42,113 nt of DNA. Source: Chrysochromulina tobinii. Its lineage: Eukaryota; Haptophyta; Prymnesiales; Chrysochromulinaceae. The position numbers and the translations under genes were made by a program. Below the pieces are notes generated by a model. That model did no database searches. It was not told the DNA's origin and saw only the letters and a program-made list of their open reading frames with translations. Where the stretch lies: NCBI GenBank assembly GCA_001275005.1, contig JWZX01002736.1, positions 1-42,113 on the forward strand, in the 5' to 3' direction. Of the stretch, positions 17,548-27,100 are shown one piece after another (the stretch's first letter is position 1; every line of letters starts with the position of its first letter).

Positions 17548-19206
17548 CTACTGCCCCGGCACCTTGCGCTTCCCGCCACGGCCCTTGCCGCTCTTGCCGT
17601 CGACGTCCATCGCGTCGGCATCGGGACCAGTGGCCGGGCCTGCAGCGCCATCGCGGAGCCTGACTTCCGGCTCGGGCTGGGTGGGCAGGAAGAGGAGCTC
17701 CTCGTCGTCGTCGTCCGCGTCGGGCACATGGTTGAGCTCTGTCGGGTCGATCGTCACGATGTCGATCTTCTCATCCTCGTCGTCCTCCCGATGCTTCGTC
17801 TCCTCTTGCGCCACTATGTCGAACTCGTCCTCCCGCTCTGATGAGGGAAGCCATCAGAGGCCATCAGAGGCCATCGGAGGCCATCAGAGGCCATCGGAGG
17901 CCATCAGAGGCCATCGGAGGCCATCGGAGGCCATCGGAGGCCATCAGCGGCCCTCACCCGCGTATTCCTCGTTCTCCTCGAGCTCCTTAAAGTCGGGTGC
18001 GAAGGCGGACCAATTCTCCGAATAGCGCTTCGTCCAGATGTAGACTGCGCCCGAGCGCGCGCAGCACGCTAGGATCGGGCGCGTCGGATGGCTCGCAAAG
18101 TACAGAGCGCCGTCCTTCACCTTGTCACCCTGCCCGAGGATATTCACGAGGTGACCTTGCATGTCCCAGATGTAGACGAGATGGTCGGCCGCCACGTACG
18201 CCGTACCGATGATGTGTTCCGACTCGGAGGAGAAGGCTGCGTGTGACCACTGCACACGGTGGAGAAGGCCCTCCCCGTCAGTGGTGATCAGCGGCCATCA
18301 TTGTGCACTCAGGCGCACTCAGGTGCACTCAGATCAGGTGCACTCAGATCAGGTGCACCTAGGCGCACTTACCTGCACGCGGTTGACCACGTCCTGCAGC
18401 TCTCGCGGCGCCGCCTTCTCGCCGGCCAGCATGCGCTCGAGCGAGCACGCGCGGATGATGCGGTCGGACGAGTTCGCCACGAACGACTTGCCGTTGCGAG
18501 AGAGCACCAGGGACTTGATCGCGGCGCCTCCTGGCAGTTGTACCGACGCGACGACCTCCCGGGAGTCGACCCTGATCAAATGGACTGCGCCGCGCGAGGT
18601 GCCCACGAGCGCGTGTGAGCCCTCGCGGTCGAAGCACGCGGCGGCCACGGCGTCCCGCCGCGCCTTGGGCGCCTCCGCGCCTGCGGACGTCTCCCCGCTC
18701 GCTGCTGCAGCCTCTTGACCCGCTGGTGCCTCCGCCACGTCCGTCTGCGGCAGCAGCGCGACACGCTGCTCGGCCCCCGGCAGCAGCGATACCAGGAACG
18801 CCTGGCTTGCCGCGCCCGTGCCGACGCATGCGAGGCAGACCGCGCGCCGACGCGGGTGCAGTGCCGCCTGTAGCACCTCGCCGCCCATGTCGACCGTCTG
18901 AAGTGCGGTGCTGTTGAGCACGTCCCAGACGATCAGCTTGCCGTCGGCCGAGCCCGAGAGTAGCTTGCGGCTGCTGCGCGTCCAGTGCACGCCGGTGACC
19001 CGGCCCGCGTGCCCGAGCAGCGTGCGGGCGACGCCGTGCGTGTCAAAGTCCCACACGACCACCGTACCCTTGAGGCAGCCGCCGGCGAGCAGATTGCCGC
19101 GCCCGTTGAAGGTGCACACAACGACCTCGTCCGGCGACACCTGCAGCCGGTCCTCGATCATCTCGGGAAGCTCGAAGAGCTCCGAGTCCAACAGGGCGAG
19201 GTTCAT
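17548..19206 (-). CDS. RBBP5: RBBP5/Swd1, WD40 subunit of COMPASS H3K4 methyltransferase
   Basis: The exons (5' to 3') are 19206-18373, 18249-17958 and 17837-17548, giving 471 residues. It starts MNLALLDSE, as in RBBP5 (MNLELLES). WD40 blades include VVCTFNGRGNLLAGG, GTVVVWDFDTHGVARTLLGH, VTGVHWTRSSRKLLSGSADG, IKSLVLSRNGKSF and DRIIRACS. Exon 2 ends with the family signature NWSAFAPDFKELEENEEY, and exon 3 has EREDEFDIV, an acidic stretch and ELLFLPTQPE, matching the post-propeller segment that in RBBP5 contacts the MLL SET domain, ASH2L and nucleosomes. It acts in the nucleus in histone H3 lysine 4 methylation. Donors are GTAAGT and GGTGAGG; acceptors are GTGTGCAG and CTCATCAG. The splice joins reproduce the family sequence (VNRVQ|WSHAAFS and EYA-EREDEFD). 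An in-frame GTG at 19242 was rejected as the start. Confidence 0.95.
17851..17950 (-). repeat. Intronic 10-bp minisatellite, RBBP5 intron 2
   Basis: Ten units of CCATCAGAGG/CCATCGGAGG (plus-strand reading) fill most of the 120-base intron at 17838-17957. In the transcript sense they read (TGATGGCCTC)n or (CGATGGCCTC)n, the same unit and orientation as in the myosin intron. Confidence 0.92.
18298..18372 (-). repeat. Intronic short tandem repeats, RBBP5 intron 1
   Basis: The 123-base intron (18250-18372) starts GTAAGTGCG and carries about five copies of a GTGCAC-CTGAT/CTGAG unit in the transcript sense. It ends CACCGTGTGCAG. The unit differs from intron 2, but the CTGAK core is shared. Confidence 0.88.
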
Positions 19207-19384
19207 CGCGCGCTCCGCTGCGAGAAAGTCCGGTACGTGCACACCGCGCGGTCCGGAATATGCTGTGAAATGAGGCTTAGTTTGTTCCCCTCCCTAAACT
19301 GTGGAAACAACGTGAACTTATCCATCATGGGCCCATGTTTATTGATCGAACTCGTGGCCGCGCAGAACATCAGCCCTCCAACTC

Positions 19385-20087
19385 TTACTCCTCGTCGTCC
19401 CTGGGCAGCACGTACCCTTCGACAAAGATGGCCCGCATGGCGGTAGCAAGCGCGACATCCTCCTCGTTGGCGAGGGGACGACCGCCGCCTTCGCTCCGCA
19501 CATTTGCTACCGGACCGCTCGCAGTGGCAGCACCGGCGCCTTGCCTGCCCTCTCGAGCACTTGCAGCAATGATGCCAATGCCACCGCCGCCTGGCATGCT
19601 CTCGAGCGCAAGGAGCTGCTCTCGCCGACGGTTCGCGAGCGCTGTCGGCATCGAGCTCGCAGCAGCCGACCCTGTGGAATACCAGTGCTCGCTCAGAGCG
19701 ATCGTGGCTGTACGCTTGTCGCCGACCTCGAGCGCGGCCGTCGCGATCGCCTCCCATGCCTCGGGCAGCGCGCACAGTCCGAGCGCGCACACAGCGTCGC
19801 GCAGCGCTTCGGTCGATTGGCCAAGCCGCAGCCTTGCCCTGCTCCGTTCGACGAGCACCCGAGCGCCCCAACGCTCGCGCTCGCTCCCGGGTGCGCGCGC
19901 ACGCATCGGGTCTGGGATGCGTTCACCTTCCCAGCGCCAGACCTTATCGCCAGAGCGAGCTTCGCCCTCAAAGCTCAGCCCATCCGCCGCCATCTCTAGC
20001 TGGACGGTGCCCATCACGGCGCTCCTCGAAACCCTAGTGACGCTGCCGCTGCTGCCGCTGCTGCCGCTGCTGCCGCTGCTGCCGCTA

Positions 20088-20118
<31 letters not shown>

Positions 20119-21007
20119 TGCCGCTGTCTGCACTTTCCTCGCGCCACGTTCCCCTAAACAGCCTACCCGTGGCCTCTCCCTGCACGGCGCCGAGCTGCCT
20201 GACGCCTTCCGGCCACTCGAGCACCGTCTTGCCGTAGCCAGCTCGCACCTCGACGCCAGCACGTCCGGCGCCGTCTTGAGCTCGCACCTCGACGCCAGCA
20301 CGTCCGGCGCCGGCGCCAGCGTCGTCCGCCTCCGCCATGCGAGCCGCAAAGGCCATCTCCGTCTTGTAGAAGCTTTCGCGCCATCGGCTGCCGTTCCAGT
20401 CGATGCGCGACGCCGCATTCGCGGCGGCCGCGCGAGCAAACGTGGCGGCGGGCGGCGTGTCCAAAAACTTGTCCAAAGCATCAGGCGACGTCTCGAGCAC
20501 ATAGCTCGCGGCCTCGTCGAGCATCGGCAACGCCTCGTTCGCGCGGCTCTCCTTGGAGACGCCTTGAATGGAAGCGAAGACGTCGTCGAGCAGCACGAGC
20601 GCCGCTTCGTACTTGCGGTACGCGGTCACGAGCGCCGGGTCACACAACCATTCCAGTTCGTCCTCCAGCATCTTAGCGCAGTCGTCGATAGAGTTGAGAC
20701 GGAAAAGGTCCCGTGACCGGATAGTTGGCACGCCTGCAGCTTCCGCCGCAGTGCTACAGCCTTCGAGTTTCGCATTCACGCCGCGGCTGCAGCGGATGAA
20801 GCACGTGCCCGGGCGAAGCTCCAGCCACGGCGGCCCAATGACACGCATGCACTCTATGGCCCGCCGTGCGTAACCGTAGCCAGGAGTGTAGGTAGGGTTC
20901 CGCCTCCCGCAAATGTTCGAGTTGACGCACACCGTCAGCCGACCGACCGTGCACGCGGATTCAGTCGCAGCGAGGAGGGTCAGGAGAATCACATGAACCT
21001 TGATCAT
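19385..21007 (-). CDS. Secreted or plastid-routed thioredoxin-like ferredoxin/TPR-like protein
   Basis: This 540-residue protein has a signal peptide, MIKVHVILLTLLAATESA, which fixes the start at 21007. Next comes a divergent thioredoxin-like [2Fe-2S] domain: TVCVNSNICGRR (C-x5-C), then GTCFIRCSRGVNAKL (C-x3-C) and DDCAKMLEDELEWL. A long helical region has TPR-like pairs (YEAALVLLDDV, ANEALPMLDEAASYVL, and later STEALRDAVCALGLCALPEAWEAIATAALEVGD). The middle holds a duplicated segment, GAGRAGVEVRA, encoded as two 39-base copies at about 20240-20320, a Gly run and an (SSG) run, then FEGEARSGDKVWRWEGERI. Whether the cluster is still bound is unclear. Function is unknown; redox sensing or scaffolding in the secretory/plastid route is an inference. 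No intron. Confidence 0.75.
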
Positions 21008-21314
21008 CGTGCGGAATTCTGCTGTTTGTGAAATGTGAAATGTGAAATGTGAAATGTGAAATGTGCGGTCGTCAGGCGAAGCGCCTCGATGTGACCCACA
21101 ACCGCACGATTTGGCGAGCTGCATGGAGAGACAAGGATCGCTGGTGGACGAGCAGAGTTGTGAAGCGTGTGAGCAGGAAACCAGCACAGCCCATTCAACC
21201 TAATTGTGCTGGGCTGAGGCGCTGAGCGTACTGGGGGTGGTAAGCTACCCGTAGGTGTTGTTCGCCGCGCCACCTCTCGTCTCCTACTGGTACTGTACTG
21301 CCTAGCGTAGCTCT
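21008..21314. other. Promoter-side spacer with (TGTGAAA) tandem repeat
   Basis: This separates the start of the ferredoxin/TPR-like gene from the 3' end of the EF-hand gene upstream of it on the minus strand. At 21028-21064 there are about five tandem copies of GTGAAAT within 60 bases of the start codon, so the repeat lies in the 5' leader or core promoter of the 21007 gene. Confidence 0.7.
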
Positions 21315-22821
21315 CTACCAACTGCCATGGAGCAACCTCTGACATGGAGAGAGGTTGACCTCAAACAAGCCCGAGGGCGCGGCGCTTGTCACCATAGACG
21401 GCCGTTGGAGAATCGAAGAGCCGCCGGTGGGCACGATGGGGCTAGCCATGGTGGGTACGATGCGCGGCATCGGCCGGGCCTGAGTCGCAGGCCGAGGCCA
21501 ATATTCGTCAACCGCCCCTTTGAGCTGTGAGGGGCGCAGACGCGCAACTGGCGAACCAGCATCGCTCAGGAGCCGGCTGAGGGCAAGTCGCTCATTCACA
21601 CGCCTGTTGGCACTTGGAGTGGCCAGTCCGGTGCGTCGCCGCCACAAGACGTCGAGGCTGTCCGGTGCAGGGACGGTCGATGCGCGAGGTGGCGCAGCTT
21701 GAGAGCCGCTTCGGGCCCGGCCAAGGGGGAGCGGAGCGAGATTCGCCATCTTGAGGGCGGGAGATCGAGGCTCCAGGACCGGAGGCAAGTGCGGCGGGCG
21801 CTGCGCCGTGTAGAGCGCCCGCTCCTTTGTCTGCTGCCCATAGCCCGGGAAGGCGTTGGTAGGGCAGGACAAGGAGCTTCGGAATGCAAGCTGTCCCTCC
21901 TCCTGAACAGATGGAACCCAGGTTTGGTCCCAAGTCGCCGTTGGGAGCGCCGTTTCGGTCACAAACTCGGGCGCCATCTCGGGCGCCATCTCAGTGCTGC
22001 TGCTGGGTGGCGTGCCCACGGCCCACCAGGCTGACAGCCGGCGCCGTGGCTGACGCATCGACCACGCAAGGAGAATGCCCCCGGCCGTGAGCTTCACAGG
22101 CCGGAAGTACCGCTCGTGGCCGGGTAGCCCGATCGTCACAAAGCTGTCTGGATGCACCTCCGAGATGCCCAAGAGGTCCATCTCCTCGGGTGTGAACGCG
22201 GTGCGGTCGTGGAGCAGAGCATCGGCGAGCTCTGCATTCACAATCTCCCTCGAGCTCGCTGACAACGGGCGCGAGGGACTCGCCTCCCAGATGGAGCCCA
22301 GAGGGATGTCGATGCCCATGCTGCTAGCTGCGCCCCAGCCGCCCTCGTCGGTTTCGTGAGAAGGACCACTTCCGAGTATAGTAGAGACCGTCTCGTCACC
22401 GGGGCAGCGAGCGTTCAGGCTACTCCGCGTGTGGCCGAGGGCGGGCAAGAGGGTTGGCTCCTCCTGAGGTGACTCCGAGAGCGTCACAGAGGGGTGGCGG
22501 CTCGGCGTGAGCGCAGGTGGTCCACTGCCCCATCCACCACCGGCGCGACTCGAGGAGCCAGAGCCCATACTCGAGAACACCGGCGCGTAGTCGAGTGAGC
22601 TCGGAGCCGAGATCTCCTCTCGTCCGTACGGCTCATCCCGCGTCGTCGCGCCGAAGGCGACGCGGTAGCCTCCCTTGAGGAGGATGGGTGACGCAGGAGC
22701 TTCCTTCTCCGGCCGTGCCCGAGACGGCGACGGCTGCAGCGGAGGCAATGGCGCAGGCGGAGGACGATAGCGCTTTATGCTTTTTCCCGGCGGGGGCGCT
22801 GGATGTGGCGGTAGCGGCGGA

Positions 22822-22864
<43 letters not shown>

Positions 22865-23678
22865 GCTCGATGTAGAGAGGCTTGTGATGACCGATCGTAC
22901 CGTCGGGATTGATGACGCGCTCGAGCAGCTCGCGAAGGATCTTAGCATACTCACGACGCTCGGTCGTCTTCGCATAAACGTCGACGAGCTCGAAGAGCGA
23001 ATCAAAGAAGATGACGCGCGTCATCACGCTCCCACCGCCCGTGTCATCAACCCATGAGCTGTTGGCCTCGAGCTCGGCATCCTTCGGGTCGTCGCCCACG
23101 AGGTCGAGGTAGATCTGCTCGTAGATGCACACGTAGTCGGCCTGCGTCAGTTCGATGGCATCGGGTCGACGCACTCGAGCAGTCGCCACGGCCGCCGTCC
23201 ACCACGGCTGCAGCGCGTTCAAGACGAGCGCATCCCGCCGTAGCTTCTGCCGCACGTGGAAGACCTCACTCGTCGAAAGGTCCGCGTCCCCTTGCTGGAG
23301 GTAGTTGGTCGATGCGGCCTTTCTCGCATCGTCGACCTCGGTGACTGCGAGGGCTCCAAGGCCCCCTGCGACTGCGCACCGAACAAACCCCTCAAAGTCA
23401 AGATGCCCGTCGCTGCCGCCAGCCTCGGCCATCATGGCTGCAATCTTCGCGTCGGTCATATCGAGGAGTTTGGCCTTCTTCATCATCTTTTTCAGCTCGC
23501 GCTTTGATATGGATCCGCTCTTGTCCTTGTCGTAAGCGTCGAAGATTGGCCGGAGCCTCTCCCGCAACGCTTGCTCGGCCTCCCGCTGCAGCTCGGCGTG
23601 CTTGACCTTGGCTCGCGCCCTGTCCATCCAAGGCGCGGTCCACCGTAGCAGCTTCGCGCCGAGCACGAGCTCTGCCAT
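21315..23678 (-). CDS. EF-hand protein with polyproline tract
   Basis: This 787-residue protein starts at ATG 23678 (MAELVLGAKLLRW); an in-frame GTG upstream was rejected. Residues 50-61 form a canonical calcium loop (D-K-D-K-S-G-S-I-S-K-R-E). A second, degenerate loop (EAGGSDGHLDFE, about 85-96) lacks the first Asp. A conserved-looking helical region follows (ADYVCIYEQIYLDLVGD, VIFFDSLFELVDVYAKT, EYAKILRELLERV), which resembles the FFDSLFELAD-type segment of protist EF-hand proteins that I recall but cannot name. A run of about 15 prolines encoded at about 22800-22860 starts a long Pro/Ser-rich, probably disordered C-terminal half. It is likely a cytosolic or cytoskeletal calcium-responsive protein. 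It is intronless and co-oriented with the coiled-coil gene 450 bases upstream. Confidence 0.8.
22805..22865 (-). repeat. GGC/CGG trinucleotide tract encoding polyproline
   Basis: A (GGC)n tract on the plus strand reads CCG/CCA codons on the minus strand and encodes the proline run between the EF-hand region and the disordered tail. It is coding and in frame. Confidence 0.85.
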
Positions 23679-24129
23679 GGCTCCGCGGCGCGCACCGCGC
23701 TTCAAAGTCACTTCAAACTAATCTGAAACCGATGTAACATGTTTTGCATGTATTTTCCTCGTGCCTCCCCAAATATGTTCACACAACTCTGAATGTGCAC
23801 ACCATTCACGCCACTCCAGTCCCTCGATGCTTTCTCGACGCTCGCCCGGCAGCCATGCTGCCTGCGGTCTATTACATGTACGCAGTCGGCCCAACATGAT
23901 ACTCGTTTACAACATGGACCCAATCGAGTTACGTATACATTCTCGAAACGGAGGGTACAGAAGAAGGCACCAAATGCAAGACAACGCGTCTCGACGTTCG
24001 AACTGCTTTGACTTTGTTGCTGGCGGCTGCCCGGCCCAAAACGGCCTGCTCACGCGCCGCAAAACCTCTCAAAGCCCATCCACACCGCCGCCGACCTCCT
24101 TCTTGCCCAGTACTTGCCCAGCACCGCCG
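23679..24129. other. Intergenic between two minus-strand genes
   Basis: This is 451 bases holding the coiled-coil gene's 3' untranslated region and the promoter of the EF-hand gene. It is less GC-rich than the genes. I see no repeats or RNA gene. Confidence 0.55.
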
Positions 24130-27100
24130 TCATGTTTGGGGCACCTTGGCCTTTGAGCCAGCCCCCTTGATGAAGGCTTGCCCATTCTTGACGGCATTGC
24201 CAGCCTGCTGCAGCGGCGTGGGCGGCGCTGATTGGCTCAGAATCTTCTTGAGCTCGGTAAAGTCAAGGCTGCCGCCGCCGTCCCTATCCCACTCACTAAA
24301 GAGGGTGTCAATTTCGGCGCTCGGCACTTCAAGACCGAGAGCGCCCATTGCCTCGTGGAATTCCGCACGACTCACCTGCCAAATATAGGAACACATTGCC
24401 AAATAAGGGCTGTGCTCATAGGCAATCAGTGGTAAATCAGTGGAGCTCGTCGCGGCTGCACCTGGCCATCCCCGTCCGTGTCCCAATCACATTCACATTC
24501 ACATTCACATTCACATTCACATGCACCTGGCCATCCCCGTCCGTGTCCCAATCACGGAACAAATCGAGCACCTTGCCCGCGTTCTTGCGCAGCGCGGTCG
24601 CGAGCTGCACCGAGACGGGTGGGGCGAAAGGACCTTCCTCGAAATCGAAGCCCCCGGGCAGCGACCGCGAGCCCCTGCCGCGTTCCTTGGGTGGGCGCGC
24701 GTGGCGTGGGGATTTGTCTTTCTGCGCCGCCTTGAGCTCTTCCTTGAGCTCTTCCTTGAGCGCCTTGATCGTCGCCACGTGCGCTGCCTCCGCCTTCTCA
24801 GCACATGCGGCGTTCCACTGTGCCTTCGCGAGCACCGCAGCAAGCTCCTTCTCGGCCGCCAGGCGCCCCTTCTCCTCGGCAGTTGCCTTGGCCTCTGCGC
24901 CCTGCCGCCCCTCCTTCTCAGCGGCGAGCCGTGAACTCGTCGCACTCAACTCCTTGCGGATCCGATTCGATTCGCTCTCTAGGCCACGCTGCGCGGCCTC
25001 GGCCTCCTCCCTCATCTTCTCGAGCGTCGCCTGCGCCTCCCGCTGCTTGGCCGCGGCGGCCAGCTTGAGCGCCTGCAGCTCCACCTTAGCCGCCTTGAGC
25101 TCGGCCGCGTGTTTCGTCAACTCCCTCTCGAGCCTCTCCTTTTGAAGCCGCTCGGCGTGGAGCGCGTCCGCCCCGAGCCTCTCGGACTGCCCCTCGAGCT
25201 TGCGCCGCTGCTCGGCAAGGAGGCGCTCCAAGAGCTTTTGGCTCTCGACACGCCTCCTCTCCGCATCTGCCTCCGACTCGACGCGAAGGCGCTCCGCCTC
25301 CACCGCCGCCGCCGCGGCCTCGGCATGCTTGGCCTTCTCGGCCTCATAGGCGCGCCTGAGAGGACGCTCCTCGAGGGTGGACACGTATGAGGGCCAGAGG
25401 CCAATCAGAGGCCAATCAGTGGCCAATCAGTGATCAATCAGTGGCCAATCAGTGGCCAATCAGTGGCCAATCAGAGGCCAATCAGTGGCCAATCAGTGAT
25501 CAATCAGTGGCCAATCAGTGGCCAATCAGTGGTCAATCAATCAGTGGCCAATCAGTGGTCAATCAATCAGTGGCCAATCAGTGATCAATCAGTGGCCAAT
25601 CAGTGATCAATCAGTGATCAATCAGTGGCAATCAGTGGCAATCAGAGGCTATCACCTGAGCTCCTCGAGGGTCGACTTGACATTCGCGCCGTCGCCCATC
25701 GCGCCGCCCAGCTCGGCGAGCTTGTCGCGCAGCGCCCGGATCTCGTCCTCGTGCGCGAGATTGACGAGGCCCGCCTGATGAGCCTCGTGCCGAGCTCGCC
25801 GGAGCTGCGCCTCAAGAGATGCACCCTCGCGCTCCAGCCTCGCGAGCTCAGCAAGGCGCTTCGCCTCGAGCATGCTGCTCGACCAAAAAGACCAGGCACT
25901 TGCCTTTTCGGGCGAGCGGAGCTTGTTTCCCACCGCTCGCAGATGAGCGAGCGCGTAGCTGCGAGCCACCCAGAGGTCGACCCACGCTGACCAGCCGTCG
26001 GCGAGCGCCGCGTTAAGCAGCTTGCGCACGGACTGACGACGAAGCAGCACAGCTCGATGCGGCGCTCCATCAGAGGCCATCAGAAATCATCAGGCGGGGG
26101 GGTATCAATCGTCCTCAATCTTCATCACTCGTCCTCAGCCTGCAGCACGCACGCACGCACGCACGCATGCACGCACGCACGCACGCACGCACCCTTTGGC
26201 GGATGCGCTCGATACGCTCTTCCTTTTGCTGCTCCGTCTGCATGGCCTTCACCTGCTCCGCTGAGCCGGTGAGCACCGTCAGCTGGCGCTCGAGATGCTT
26301 CTTGTGCTCGAGCCGGAGCTCGGCGATCTCGCGCTCGTGATCGAGCTTGAGCTTCTCTATCTCCACCTGATGAGGGAAGCCATCCGGGGAGATAGGGGAG
26401 ATCCATGAGTGGTATGCTCGTCGTTCAGCAGTTGGACCCCTCATGGAATATTCCTCTTCAGCAGTCCGACCTCCGTGGGATCTGTCGTCATCGGTGGCGC
26501 AATCAGAGTCGTCATCAGTGGCAATCAGTGGTCCTCGCCTTGAGAGCCGATTGGCCCGACGCGAGCGCGTCTTCCCGCCTCTTGAGCGCCTTGAGCTCCA
26601 TCCGAGCTCGGCTCTCAATCACATCCGCACTCCAGAACGAGAACATGCCCGCTACCTCAGGCGCCTTGAGACGATTGCCGCACTCACGCAGCCGCTCGTA
26701 CGCGAACGCGCGTGCCGACCAGAAGTCATGCCACGCGGACCATCCAGCGCTGAGGCCGCGGCTTAAGATGCGTCGGGCCACCTGCCAGCAGAGTCGACCA
26801 GCAGAGCAGCTCGATGCGCGCCCTCAGAACCAATCAGGGCCAATCCAAACGCAACAAGACGCACTCGAAGGTGCTCATCAAAGGCCATCAGCACGTCCCA
26901 CTCACCTGTCGGTGGAGCAGCTCGATCCTCGCCGCCCTCTCTTGCCCCGCCCGCATTGCCATCACCTCGTCCGCTGTGCCAGTCAGTTCGACCAGCTGTC
27001 GCTTCAGCGCCGTCTCCTTATCGAGCTCGGCCGCCTGCAGCCGCCGCTCGTACTCGGCGCACTTGCGCTGCATCTGCTCAGAGAGGGTGAGGGCCTTGCC

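Noticed and set aside
19600-20237. 300-codon plus-strand frame with Ser/Leu/Pro repeats
   Set aside because: It is antisense to the ferredoxin/TPR-like gene, which has a signal peptide and Cys motifs; the repeats come from the coding Gly/Ser tract.
25382-25650. CRISPR-like array
   Set aside because: Units are 10-15 bases with no unique spacers, sit inside an intron of a eukaryotic gene, and no cas-type gene is present.
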